64,000 nt of DNA from Epiperipatus broadwayi (GCA_028023455.1 JAQFVV010000141.1:2118056-2182055); one strand, 5' to 3'. Numbered from the stretch's first letter, positions 1 to 11,245 are shown. The notes: generated from the letters alone by a model not told the origin. Translations and numbers: made by a program.

Positions 1-2780
1 ATGCTTTATCGTGTATAGGCACGCACAGCCACATAAGTTTATGATCGAAATGTGGTACCTTACGATGAGTACCGTTGGGAATTTACTTCAGTGTAATCCT
101 ATTTAAGCATTTTAATCAGTCATAAATAAGTTGGTGGTATGTATAATTGTGCTGCAAATATACACGTATAAATCCATTATCTTTCAAAACGTATTTAGTT
201 CAATGCAACCTTCTTAAATAAATAATTTAAATAACTTGCTTGTCATGCCGTATGTAAAAATAAAATGTATAAAATAAAATAGAACACTTGTGGGGAGGGG
301 TGTAAACGTAAATGGTCCTTAGGTAAGCGATAGTAAACATTTTTCTTTTTGTATATAGTCTTTTTGTAAAATTATTAACCAAATGTTTTGTAAATTTTGT
401 TAATTGTGTACCGTAATTACTAACCCTAAGTAAAATATTTTTTTTTTTTTGATCATTTTTTTTTAAGTAACTTTACTGATATCTAACGAGCACAGACGTT
501 CGTTACATTGTTGTTTTTTTTTATTTATTAAACATGAAAGTAAATTAAAAAGTTCGCATTTAAAAATTTTCTTTTAGAATTAAAAATTGAAATTAAATAT
601 CATCTTAAACTCTTATATATTAAATCGCACAGATATAAAAAATTATTAAAATAAAACTGTAGTAAAAATAGAAAAGGTATTTTAAAAACAAAAACTTAAA
701 AAGATTTGGAGATAAAATTATATCTTTAAATTTATCTTTAAATATATCTTTGATTTGGAAAACAGGTTAATTAATCAGAAATGGAAATGATAAATTTAAT
801 TAGTCAAATGTAAACCAGCCTTGGGCATTTAAATGTAAAAATACCGGTCAGATAGGAAAACAATAGAAACTGTTAGCAAATAAGAAGAAATCCCTATGGA
901 ATCGGACCGCAGCGAAAGGAACATCGCATCGGTGACGTAATGTAAATTCAATCCTTCACATTAATATAAAAGGAAAATTTGGAAATTATTAATCAGTGAC
1001 TAGTGAATGATTATTACGATGTGAGAGAGATGTGTTAGTGCGGAAGTGAAGGAGAAGGGATTGAAAAAAGATGCACGATTCAATCCCTTCAGCTTTGCTA
1101 AGAAAGAAAAAGAAATGAACTATCGTTTCCTACATTGAGGACCAATTAAACTAAAAAAACCTCCGAATGAATAAATAAAACAACGGCTAAATGGATACCA
1201 ATCTTAGGACGGCGTGGGAATTCACGTTCATGGCAGGCAACTGTAAAAGATGAACATTTTAAACCGTAAGAACTTTATAAAAAATGAACATTAAATTAAA
1301 CTTTCCAGAGTTAAATGATTGCAATCTTATCCTATCTGACCAATTTAATTTATTAATAATGTTATTTGATGTATTTCTTTTTTTTATATATATTTAAAAT
1401 CATTTCCATTTATTTATTTACTTTTTTTGTTCTTTAAGTTTTATTATGATTTCTGTTTTCCGTTAAATTAATTATAAAAATGTTAAACTTAAGTCAGGTG
1501 TGAATGGCTGTATAGATTTGTAAAGTTATATTAGGGGAGGGTAATCTTAGGTTATTTATGTTGTTGTGAGATTGGGTCAATGGATTGGATATATTGATGT
1601 AGTTAGTAGATGTAATCGGAGATTTGCTACTGGCAGAATCGTTTATATATACGCCGCACTCACCCGTTTGCCTATGGAAGGAATTATAAGACGGAGAACG
1701 CAGTTCCTTTCTATGGAGTTTTTTTTTATTGTTCTTCTCGTTAGATAGATGTAATATTCCTATCTGATTGAGAGTCAATGTCTTTCTTAATTCTTTTGGT
1801 GCTGCCGTATTTCGTATTACATTGAATACATCGATATATCACATGGATTGATGACAGTTTGACGGCGAATTTTAGCCTAAGGTTAAATAGGGATAGAATA
1901 TTTTAATTTCAATGCAAATCTATGTAGTATTCATGCTCGACCCTAAATAAAAATGCATTAAATTTAAGTTGTTTATAGACGCTTGCATGGATTGTTTATC
2001 GGTTAACTATGTTTTGCGTTTTCATATTTGATCAAAATATATAGACATTCGATAAATAATGATACCTTACGGTGAGTATCTAAAATGTATTTATTCGGAT
2101 GTCTTTTAAGTTATTGGTGACAATGCAAGTATCTTATGGTGAATACTATTGGGTTACATATAAATTTCCCTCCGCAATTGTCAGTAATCAATAATTTTAT
2201 ATTTTGATCGCTTACGTTTACTTTGGAATGTTTTTAACCGTGTAATCTATGTAACCGATCTATAGCAACATATTAAAACAAGCTTCTATAATCCCATCTG
2301 TGCGAACTTGAATTAAAATGTAAAATTAGAATATAATAGTAATTAAAGATAAATTAAAATCAAAATCAAAGTTAAAAATAATGTTAAATGTTAAAATGTA
2401 AACTAATACTAAAATAATTTTAAATCTTATATATATGTGCATAAATAAATGTTTGTATGTTAATTACTGGCAGTGGCTTATTTTATTCCTTTTTTTTATA
2501 TATATACTCTTAGATTATCTTATTAAATCTCTGCTACTCCCTGAGCTAGTGACATGGGCTAACAACCGGATGCAAAATTTAAAAGAAAAAAAAAAAAATT
2601 TTTTTTTTTTGACTTACGTATCTGCCTACTTTATAAATTTTTCTAGGTTCAAATGCCTAGATGGCGCCCCGTAGTGCAGTTTACGGTAAGTACCTTTCTC
2701 CGGATCGTTACAATATATATATATATCAAAACTACCCCAAATCTAAAATTAAACCAGACCAGCATAAAAATAATATTAAA
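1..2780. other. AT-rich DNA with no recognisable gene
   Basis: No coding region in this stretch resembles a known family; the open frames are short and low in complexity. A perfect 12-bp inverted repeat (1054-1065 against 1079-1090, 13-nt loop) could form a hairpin. A short motif, TACCTTACGRTGAGTAYC, occurs near 56, 2063 and (changed) 2130, so the region may hold pieces of one diverged repeat. There are scattered A and T homopolymers. Confidence 0.5.
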
Positions 2781-2781
2781 A

Positions 2782-2827
2782 CACAACCTAAGGTTTCACT
2801 GCTACAAGCAGACTTCTCAAGTGTAAA
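2782..2827 (-). ncRNA. Hammerhead-ribozyme-like motif 3' of PLE fragment
   Basis: On the minus strand, just downstream of a PLE GIY-YIG reading frame, the parts of a type I hammerhead occur in order. They are stem I strand ACAC, core UUGAGAA, a 5-bp stem II (CUGCU/AGCAG, UGU loop), GAA, a 3-bp stem III (ACC/GGU, UUA loop), the cleavage-site nucleotide U, and the matching GUGU of stem I. The canonical core is CUGANGA; here C3 and G8 read U and A, which keeps a Watson-Crick pair. Hammerheads are known in the terminal repeats of Penelope-like elements. Activity of this variant is not known; the structure is read by eye. Confidence 0.55.
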
Positions 2828-2860
2828 GAACTACAAAAAAACCACATATTATATATATTA

Positions 2861-3199
2861 TTAAAAACTACCCACAAATCCATTCACTTCCCATCCACCC
2901 TTAATATTAAAAGAACTCTTAAATAAGTTAATTGCTTCAGAATAATAAATTTTCAATAATAAAGACTCTTTAATTCTTCTTTTGATTTCATTTCTCTCAA
3001 AGAAGACAACCTTAGCTTCATCAAAATCAATAGTGTGGCCTGTATCTTTTTCATGGATATACAAAGCAGAACTAAGATATCTATTTTTAACTCTACTTTT
3101 ATGAACCTTTATTCTTTCATTTAAACTCAAACTACTCTGACCTATGTAAACCTTCTTACAAAATAAACAAGGAATATATATATATATATAATTATTCAA
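2861..3199 (-). pseudogene. PLE GIY-YIG endonuclease domain fragment (lineage 1)
   Basis: This frame encodes about 112 residues that match the C-terminal endonuclease of Penelope-like retroelements. A CLFC-KKVYIGQ segment (the YIG half of GIY-YIG) is near residues 12-22, followed by the helix SLSLNERIKVHKSRV, and later a histidine-containing HEKDTGHTIDF block and RNEIKRRIKESLLL. In complete PLEs this nuclease nicks target DNA to prime reverse transcription and follows the RT domain. Here everything upstream is missing: the frame opens directly out of a (TA)n tract, so the YIYIYI start is microsatellite-encoded and the real protein began earlier. The sequence is clearly unlike the neighbouring PLE copies, so it is a separate lineage. 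A relic, not a functional gene. Confidence 0.75.
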
Positions 3200-3237
3200 A
3201 ACAATACAATTAATAATTTACATATATATTAATAATT

Positions 3238-3287
<50 letters not shown>
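3238..3287. repeat. (TA)n microsatellite
   Basis: About 24 uninterrupted AT units. It separates the lineage 1 PLE fragment from the PLE palindrome to its right. Confidence 0.95.
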
Positions 3288-3289
<2 letters not shown>

Positions 3290-3390
3290 ATAAATAAAGT
3301 TTGATATCTGTATTCGTTTCACAATATATGTAATATACAAATCAATATATATATCAAAATACAGTACAATTTATATAAATTATATTCTTT

Positions 3391-3437
3391 TAGAAGTACT
3401 TTTGACTATACACTTAGTAGTCTTTATCAACTATATA
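3391..3437 (-). ncRNA. Hammerhead-like motif, left palindrome arm
   Basis: Mirror copy of the motif at 4795-4843: core UUGAUAA, stem II GACUA/UAGUC, then the GAA box and AGUACUU. In this arm the GAAA box reads AAAA (the first base changed), so this copy is probably inactive. Confidence 0.4.
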
Positions 3438-3487
3438 ACATTGAATAATCAAAACAAGACAATCCTTAACAATACCCATAGTTCAAT

Positions 3488-4090
3488 TCAGATTTCCCAT
3501 AATTCTGTTATCTTAACATTTGATGACTGGCGATTCATTAACATTTGACAATTTCTTGAAATCAACATAGCCTCTTTTATTTTACGTTTATTATGACAAC
3601 GTTCAATTTGAATAATTTTCATATTTTTATAATCAAATTTAAATCCATATTGACAAGATTTATTATTATCAAATATAACAGATGATGAAAGTTTATTTAC
3701 ATCTGTTCCATATTGATTCTCTTTTTGAATTCTATTATATAAAAGCATATGTTCTTTTATTCTCTTCTCAAATGTACACTTAGATTCACCAATGTATTGT
3801 ATGCCACATCCACATATCAATCTATATATAATAGAATTTTGATTAAACTTTGAATTTTGAATTTTATAATTATTAAGCAATCTATTTATGTTATTTGTAG
3901 AGAAAAAAGCAATATGACACAAACCATTATAAATTTTCCTAATAAACTTGACCTGCTCATCTGATATAAATGGCATTGAAATCCATTTCATTTTGATATT
4001 TTTATTTTTAATTTTATTATAGTGTTGATTTCTTTTAAATCCTTTAATAATATTAGCAAATGCATTTTTATAATAACCAATTTTCAACAA
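3488..4090 (-). pseudogene. PLE C-terminal region with GIY-YIG endonuclease (left arm)
   Basis: The frame encodes 200 residues, the C-terminal part of a Penelope-like protein. It has the post-RT segment KWISMPFISDEQVKFIRKIY, then CGCGIQYIGESKC (the YIG motif with a cysteine pair), the helix FEKRIKEHMLLYNRI, a DNNKSCQYGFKF block with a cysteine, and the terminal KRKIKEAMLISRN...ELWEI common to all lineage 2 copies here. The RT fingers and palm are absent, so the copy is 5'-truncated; the M at the start lies at the truncation and is not the native start. The product could at most be an isolated nuclease. Near-identity with the right arm points to a recent event or to gene conversion between the arms. 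Confidence 0.85.
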
Positions 4091-4140
4091 GTCATTAACA
4101 AATAAATAAAATTAAAAATGTACATTTATTTGTTAATGAC

Positions 4141-4743
4141 TTGTTGAAAATTGGTTATTATAAAAATGCAATTGCTAATATTATTAAAGGATTTAAAAGA
4201 AATCAACACTATAATAAAATTAAAAATAAAAATATCAAAATGAAATGGATTTCAATGCCATTTATATCAGATGAGCAGGTCGAGTTTATTAGGAAAATTT
4301 ATAATGGTTTGTGTCATATTGCTTTTTTCTCTACAAATAACATAAATAGATTGCTTAATAATTCTAAAATTCAAAATTCAAAGTTTAATCAAAATTCTAT
4401 TATATATAGATTGATATGTGGATGCGGCGTACAATACATTGGTGAATATAAGTGTACATTTGAGAAGAGAATAAAAGAACATATGCTTTTATATAATAGA
4501 ATTCAAAAAGAGAATCAATATGGAACAGATGTAAATAAACCTTCATCATCTGTTATATTTGATCATAATAAATCTTGTCAATATGGATTTAAATTTGATT
4601 ATAAAAATATGAAAATTATTCAAATTGAACATTGTCATAATAAACGTAAAATAAAAGAGGCTATGTTGATTTCAAGAAATCGTCAAATGTTAATGAATCA
4701 CCAGTCATCAAATGTTAAGATAACAGAATTGTGGGAAATTTGA
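4141..4743 (+). pseudogene. PLE C-terminal region with GIY-YIG endonuclease (right arm)
   Basis: This is the inverted twin of 3488-4090: 200 residues with CGCGVQYIGEYKC as the YIG motif, FEKRIKEHMLLYNRI, FDHNKSCQYGFKF and a final ELWEI. The histidine in FDHNKSC, which also occurs in the copies at 9.6 kb, 28.7 kb and 48.7 kb, is kept here but is N in the left arm. Truncated upstream of the same post-RT segment as its twin. It is followed after about 55 bp by a hammerhead-like motif, then by (TA)n. Not expected to work on its own, because the RT is missing. Confidence 0.85.
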
Positions 4744-4794
4744 ATTGAACTATGGGTATTGTTAAGGGTTGTCTCGTTTTGATTATTCAACATT

Positions 4795-4843
4795 ATATAG
4801 TTGATAAAGACTACTAAGTGTATAGTCGAAAGTACTTCTAAAA
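4795..4843 (+). ncRNA. Hammerhead-like motif 3' of PLE (right arm)
   Basis: Order: UAG (stem I), UUGAUAA core, stem II GACUA/UAGUC, GAA, self-complementary AGUACU (stem III, which would need a dimer to pair fully), U, CUA (stem I). It is the same layout as at 9874-9927, but with a different, still complementary, stem II. Confidence 0.5.
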
Positions 4844-4893
4844 GAATATAATTTATATAAATTGTACTGTATTTTGATATATATATTGATTTG

Positions 4894-4897
<4 letters not shown>

Positions 4898-4940
<43 letters not shown>

Positions 4941-4970
4941 TATATATATATAATATATATATATATATAT
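4898..4970. repeat. (TA)n microsatellite at PLE 3' end
   Basis: TA repeats with two short interruptions follow directly after the right palindrome arm. Confidence 0.9.
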
Positions 4971-6935
4971 TACTATCAGACTTATATTAATCATTTACAC
5001 ACATATATAATTCATCTAGACTCAATACTAGTTTTAAGATTATCTTTTTTTTAAAACTTAAATGAAAGAGATTTATATTTTAAACTTTGAGTTATGTTCC
5101 AACTAATAATACTAAAAGAAAAATCTTTAAACTTAAAACTTCTAGTTAGACGTTTCTGACGCAAATCCCTCTCCTACCTTTTAATTAATTAATTGTAACT
5201 GTTATTTCAAACTCTTTGATTTTTACTTATTTCGAAAACAAACTGTAATAAAACTTTTAAAGTTTTAAATACTATTCTTTTTTAATGAAAGATTTTTTGT
5301 TTTAATAATTTTTTCAAACAAAATAATTATGTGCCAATTCAATGTTGGCATGTTACACCACCCACCATCTGAGAGTAAAATGCATCATTTTTGACCATTT
5401 TATCTCTGACAACTTTAATTTTTACTTCTAAATATTTATTCATTTTCTAAGTTTGCTTTTTAACATCTTTTACTTTGCATACTAAGGGCAATCTCCATTG
5501 ATACTTTCCTTCTTTCGATGATGGGAGCATTGCGTACAATGATTTGAGTCCTGGATATCAACCATGAGGACAAACTAAATTTGTGGCACAGGGTTCTTTT
5601 GGAAAGGAAGTGAAGGCAGATTTGCTGACTTATACCGGCTTACACATATATAAATTCAATGCTTTATTTGTGGCATTTCTACTGGACTTAGAAAAAAGAA
5701 AGGGTCACTGCAAATGGCAGGAATTATCAACTGTCCATTTCCATCTTATGCTTTGGAAAACAAGGTATGAGACATGGGGATTTTCCCCTACTCTGGTTGT
5801 CCCCAGCATGCATTTTAAAAGAGGAATGATCTCTGACAGTCCATTACATGTGCTAAATTTTATCCAGTCGACAGCTTTAAACTTATCCTTATCTAAAACT
5901 TATTTCTATATTACCCTCATTCCCTTTAATTTTGATACCTTATACATTCCTAATACAACTTAGATTGACTTTATATTTTTATTTATGAACATTCCAATAT
6001 TATTGTAAAATCAACATGAACATTATCTTAAACATTTATTTATATTAATCTAATCATACAATATTATCTTTAACCCATTACTTTAACTTATTTATTTAAC
6101 ATGCTTGTATTCAGAAAATTATTTTATTTTATTGCTCTTCATCATTATACAAATATTTTATTTTATTTGACTTGATTACTTTGAATCATTTATTTATTTC
6201 CTTTTATTAACTTACGTATATTCAAAACAAACTTTTATTTTATTACACTACTTGATTTATTATTTTATTCATTTATTTAATCCTACAAACATTCCTTTTA
6301 AATCATTAATTTGACCCATTTATTTACGAACGTTTTTCTGAATTACTATGTGCGTGGAGAAAAAAAAACATTTTTTTTATTTTATGAAACTTCCATTATT
6401 ATTTTACGTAAACAACTCCTGATTTTAAATTTACTTTTAATTTATCATTATTCATTTATTTTTAATTTATTATTTTAGTTTTGAATAGAAGTTTCACATT
6501 TAAACTTCTCAGATTTATTTACATTAGAATAATCATATTCATGCTCATTGTCCATTACCGGTCCTTATTGTTTCCATTTACTATTCCACCAGTTTACTAA
6601 CTTTTAACCTATGTCAGGCTGTTCTTTCTATCTATCTACTAATTCACTAATATAAATTATACTCCATATTTTCATGTCTATCTCTCAATTACAATTTATT
6701 ATTTTATCTCTTTCTGTTCTATTTTCTGCCTTGTAAATTAGAAAACTTTTATATCTAGCAACACACCATATTACTTCAAACTGAGCATATTTTTTCCTAT
6801 GCTTTTTTTTTGTCTGAAATCTCCGTTTAAAATGAACATGAACTTTAACTTTTTTAAATTTTTGAGAAAATTTTTCTATGCTATTTTATATCTTGAACTT
6901 ATGACTCTCTTGTAATTCCTGATCTACATTTTCCT
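4971..6935. other. AT-rich DNA without recognisable gene
   Basis: Mostly T-rich, low-complexity sequence with many ATTTATTT-like runs from about 5980 to 6500. An open frame at 5583-5963 (126 codons) resembles no family I know, has no supporting context and is probably chance. Confidence 0.4.
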
Positions 6936-7289
6936 CTATATTAGCACTATCCTGTCTGCTTTAATTTTGATCTCTTTTATCACCTCAACTTCCTGACTTT
7001 CTTTAGTTAAATCTAACTCTATAATTTCTTGATTCTTCTCTACCTTTCCTGTTGTCTCATATATTATTTCTTTTATTTCTCTAATCATTTCTACTTTGAC
7101 CTGATTAATTTCTTGACACATTTCTTTCATCAATTTTGCTTTGAGTTCCTGCTGACTTTGCCTAATTTTTTTCTTCAGTTCAGCTTTGAATTCTAACTGA
7201 CTCTGCGTGATTTCTTGTTTAAATTTCTGACACAAGTATTCTTTGAACTCTTGCATCATATTCATCATCATTTTCATCATCTTCTGCAT
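6936..7289 (-). CDS. Coiled-coil ORF fragment, possibly retroelement-derived
   Basis: The frame encodes 117 residues rich in K, E, Q and M with a strong heptad character: repeated QELKAKL/QLEFKAEL-type units at residues 28-60 and a VKVEMIREIKEII helix. No catalytic motif is visible. Its composition and near-repeats recall the 400-residue coiled-coil ORF found upstream of gag in the gypsy element at 37.5 kb, so it may be the relic of a similar retroelement ORF on the minus strand. That is inference from style, not from an alignment. It may equally be a chance frame in a purine/pyrimidine-skewed tract. The start was chosen as the first ATG, inside an M-rich run. Confidence 0.35.
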   Translation of the reverse strand: MQKMMKMMMNMMQEFKEYLCQKFKQEITQSQLEFKAELKKKIRQSQQELKAKLMKEMCQEINQVKVEMIREIKEIIYETTGKVEKNQEIIELDLTKESQEVEVIKEIKIKADRIVLI

Positions 7290-7459
7290 CTCATATATTT
7301 CTTTTTCTTTTTCCCTTTTTAAAACAATATTTAAATATGAGCTGTTTATTTATTTTTTTCCCAGAAAAACATGACCAACTCCAGCCCCTTTTGTCCTTTT
7401 TCTCTACCCATTCTTAATGCTTCAACTCAGCCCAGAATATCTAACTGTCTCTGATTTAA

Positions 7460-7638
7460 CACATTATTATTTCTTTTCATAAATACTTTATAGAATCTTC
7501 CTTCTCTTCATTTAACACCCATTTTACATTATTAATCATATTTAACTCATTAAACAAATTAACTATTATTTCATTATGTGCACATATAAATACATCATCA
7601 ACATATCTACAATATACTTTAATTCCTTTATATTTTAA
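7460..7638 (-). pseudogene. Inverted PLE reverse-transcriptase fragment
   Basis: The minus strand is nearly identical to part of the plus-strand PLE at about 8862-9055, including the bases for the YVDDVFICAH catalytic box and the following VNLFNELN helix. It has about a 9-bp deletion near its 3' end. It lies a few bases upstream of, and head to head with, the larger plus-strand copy that starts near 7650. It is the typical inverted, truncated partner piece of a PLE insertion. Confidence 0.8.
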
Positions 7639-7661
7639 AATAAATAAATAAGTTATGTAAA

Positions 7662-8533
7662 TTGAGTGTGAGATCTATGGATGATCTAAAAAATATAATA
7701 CTTCGTAATATAATTGACCAATGTAAGTATTTGCTGTTTTATAATAGAAAGTATTTAAGAACATTAAATCATTTTATTTACGTTAATAATATTGATTATT
7801 TATATGAATATAAACAGATTTGTCAAATACGTTTTAATAATTTGCATTCAAAAATGATGGATAAATTTAATAGGAAAATTGAACTTTGTATAATAAAAAG
7901 TTTCCAAAAAATTTTAGTGATCAAAACTATGTGAATATCTCTGGAGTTGAATTGAATTTTAATCAGCATTCTATTTTAAATTTTGGATCTAAATATGTCT
8001 GTGGAGAATGTAAAGATTCTAGTATTGAATTAAATGTTGCGATTGAATATTCGTTTGGTGTTATAAATTGTGATTTAAATGATAGGAATAAAATAATTAA
8101 TGAAATAAAAAATAAAACATTTGATAAGCAAAATGATAATGTTTGGTTAAAACAAATGTATGAATTTAAAATTTTTTTAAAAAGTAATAAATTAATTTGT
8201 TTGAAGGAGGACAAGGGGTTACAGATGTGCTTAATGAAACAGGATGAATATAATATGAAAATTATGGATCAAATGAAGCTTTGTTTTGAAAAAAGTGAAT
8301 TAAATAATATTGATACATATAGAATGAAATTTATTAATGACATTTTAATGACTGCTAAAAAGAAAAAAGTTATTGATGCAAAGACATATTACAGTTTATA
8401 TCCGTCGTCTGCAGTGTTTCCAAGAATCTTTGCAAATATAAAATTGCATAAAAATTGTTATCCATTAAGAGTAATTGTTGATTTTGGTGGTGTTTTTTTT
8501 ATTATAATGCTTGTAGATATATTGAAAAAATAA
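7662..8533 (+). pseudogene. PLE lineage 2, N-terminal region and RT start (frameshifted)
   Basis: Two overlapping frames (7662-7934 and 7886-8533) cover the N-terminal part of a Penelope-like polyprotein. The first holds a basic, aromatic-rich stretch without a known domain. The second holds the family's conserved LKEDKGLQMCLMKQDEY segment (residues 104-120) and, near its end, FANIKLHKNCYPLRVIV, which is the PLE form of the RT finger motif (usual PKIHK...PLRPIVS). A frameshift near 7,900 separates the two, and another near 8,530 leads into the RT palm frame. The start at 7662 is not firm, because no pLTR or leader is recognised upstream. Confidence 0.75.
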
Positions 8534-9423
8534 TGCAAGATGTGCTTGGATTTGGAGATTATACGATTTCATCATCCTTTGATTTTATTAATAGGATTGA
8601 AAATATAAAAATTGATAATGATGATGTTATGTGTACACTTGACATATCTGAAATGTATGGTTCTATTAATTGTATGGAATCAATAGAGATTATTGAAAGA
8701 GCTTTGTTTTTAAAATCTATAGATAATAATATTAGGAATTTTATTGTTAAAATATTAAGATTTGTGAATGATAATATATATGTTAGGTTTCCAGTGGTAT
8801 CACAGCTTTGTAATGTTTTTATTTCTAATTATGAGGTTAAGATATTGTCTCAGATAAAATATAAAGGAATTAAAGTATATTGTAGATATGTTGATGATGT
8901 ATTTATATGTGCACATAATAAAATAATAGTTAATTTGTTTAATGAGTTAAATATGATTAATAATGTAAAATGGGTGTTAAATGAAGAGAAGGAAGATTCT
9001 ATAAAGTTTTTAGATATATTTATTAAAAGAAATAATAATGTGTTTGATTATAATATGATTTTAAAGCCTGTTGAAATTAGGGGTTATATTCCATATAATT
9101 CTAAAGTTCATATGAGTCATAAATTAGCTGTTTTGAAGTCATTTTTATTTAGAAATGATTATTTCTGCAAATTTATTAGTGATAAAATTGAAAATATTAA
9201 TGTATATATTACTGATATGTTGAATGTTGGTTATGGAAGGAATATTATTTATAATACAATTACAAAATATAATCAAAATAAGAGTAATAATAAGAAAATA
9301 TTAAGTAAATTAAAAAGTGATAAATGGATTTCTATTCCTTTTATATCTAATCAACAAGCTAAATTAATTAATAAACTTTTTAGTGGTTTGTGTAGAATTT
9401 TTTTTTCTCTTCAAATAATATAA
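8533..9423 (+). pseudogene. PLE lineage 2 reverse transcriptase palm and thumb
   Basis: The 296-residue frame carries RT motif A (CTLDISEMYGSI, residues 34-45) and motif C (CRYVDDVFICAH, about 116-127) with both catalytic aspartates of YVDD present. Motif B is damaged: the expected GLPMGSPLS-type loop is missing and only a short FPVVSQLCNVF remains. The later EDSIKFLDIFIKR and RGYIPYNSKVHMSHK blocks and the KWISIPFISNQQAKL segment match the copies at 3.5-4.7 kb and 48.5-49.4 kb. A further frameshift and a (TA)8 insertion near 9,420-9,500 cut it from the endonuclease. The element is close to full length but dead. Confidence 0.85.
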
Positions 9424-9495
9424 ATGATATGATAAATAACTCCAAAGCCAAGATTTCTAAGTTTGAATTAAGTTCTGTTATATATATATATATAT

Positions 9496-9825
9496 ATGTT
9501 GGAATGTGGTTGTGGAATAAAATATATAGGGAAATCCAAATGTACATTACAAAAACGATATAATGATCATAAGACATTATATAAACGTGTACAGAAAAAA
9601 AATATATCTTCAGTAAATATGAATACTCCATCAATTATATTTGATCATAATAAAACATGTAATTATGGTTTTAAATTTAATAATAGAGATATAAAAATTA
9701 TTCAAATTGAAAGGTGTAGTGAAAAACGTAAAATTAAAGAGGCAATGATGATATCTAGGAATAGAGGTGGTTTAATGAATAAACAATCGGCTAATATAAA
9801 GACAAAAGAATTGTGGGAAATTTGA
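9496..9825 (+). pseudogene. PLE lineage 2 GIY-YIG endonuclease domain
   Basis: The 109-residue frame has ECGCGIKYIGKSKC (YIG motif and cysteine pair), LQKRYNDHKTLYKRV, FDHNKTCNYGFKF and the terminal KRKIKEAMMISRN...ELWEI. It is the C-terminal domain of the PLE that begins near 7.65 kb. The reading frame begins out of a (TA)n tract that replaced the codons joining it to the RT. In an intact PLE it would cut target DNA for target-primed reverse transcription. Confidence 0.85.
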
Positions 9826-9873
9826 ATAGATTGAATGATGGGTAATGCAAGTTTTTATTTTTTGTACGTTTGT

Positions 9874-9927
9874 ATTAACAGTTGATAAAGATTGTCAGTG
9901 AAACAATTGAAAGTACTTCTGGTAAAG
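9874..9927 (+). ncRNA. Hammerhead-like motif 3' of PLE at 7.6-9.8 kb
   Basis: Stem I UUAACAG can pair with CUGGUAA (one mismatch). Between the two strands lie core UUGAUAA, stem II AUUGU/ACAAU, GAA and palindromic AGUACU followed by U. Stem II differs from that at 4.8 kb (GACUA/UAGUC) yet both are complementary, which supports an RNA structure. Confidence 0.55.
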
Positions 9928-9972
9928 AATATATTATTTAATTTTGAATACTGTGTTAAATATATTTGTTTG

Positions 9973-10840
<868 letters not shown>

Positions 10841-11048
10841 TTATAATACATAGTAAAATGGCCACATTAAAAAATTACAGATTTGATAAAAGACTATAAA
10901 TTTAACAACCCCCCCCCCTGATTGGTTACAAAATCTAACACAGAATATATACCCAACCAATGACAAAATTCAAACAAAAAAACTACATTTCCTTCTAATC
11001 AAGCTTAAATTCTATTTAAATTGAAATAATAAAATAAAAAATCCAAAA

Positions 11049-11051
<3 letters not shown>
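10841..11051 (-). repeat. Terminal sequence of PLE lineage 3, inverted copy
   Basis: The reverse complement of this segment matches 17366-17580 almost base for base, apart from small indels and a run of 9-10 C. The shared blocks include AATTTAAGCTTGATTAG and TTGTCATTGGTTGGGTA. As the plus-strand partner lies just downstream of the lineage 3 PLE at 15-17 kb, I take both as its terminal (pLTR/3' UTR) sequence. Both copies abut (AT)n on the same side. Confidence 0.65.

Positions 11052-11082
<31 letters not shown>
11052..11082. repeat. (AT)n microsatellite
   Basis: About 15 AT units at the edge of the PLE terminal copy. Confidence 0.9.
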
Positions 11083-11086
<4 letters not shown>

Positions 11087-11139
11087 ACTGATCAAAACAT
11101 GTATATCCATTTAACATGAGCTGGAACTCACAAAATGTA

Positions 11140-11245
11140 ATTCAAACCCAGTCAAGCTCGAGATTTAGGTCAGAGATGAGCCTGAATTCGAACCCACTCT
11201 CTAAACCCCAGATCAAACACCTAATGAATAACATAACAGTGATGG
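11140..11245 (-). mobile_element. tRNA-derived SINE-like fragment
   Basis: The minus strand contains GTGGGTTCGAATTCAGG, a good RNA polymerase III B-box with a T-arm look. It is followed by CTCATCTCTGACCTAAA, which resembles the sequence after the B-box-like site at 14.2 kb. The 5' half is not a convincing tRNA. Likely part of a tRNA-derived SINE family. Confidence 0.45.

Larger units (their letters stand above)
3323..4902. repeat. 1.58-kb near-perfect palindrome of two PLE 3' ends
   Basis: The left arm (about 3323-4108) is the reverse complement of the right arm (about 4125-4902), separated by only about 16 bp. The arms differ at a handful of bases (for example K/E near residue 47 and N/H near residue 145 of the encoded proteins). 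Each arm carries the last 200 codons of the same PLE ORF plus its 3' flank, so the copies are joined head to head at their 5'-truncated ends. Inverted, 5'-truncated partner copies are a known habit of PLE insertion. The outer ends of both arms run into (TA)n. Confidence 0.9.

Noticed and set aside
5583-5963. 126-codon open frame
   Set aside because: No family resemblance, no splice or promoter context, and such lengths arise by chance in 64 kb.
6936-7289. Reading the coiled-coil ORF as a host gene exon
   Set aside because: No splice-site support and no match to a host family recognised; left as a possible retroelement remnant.
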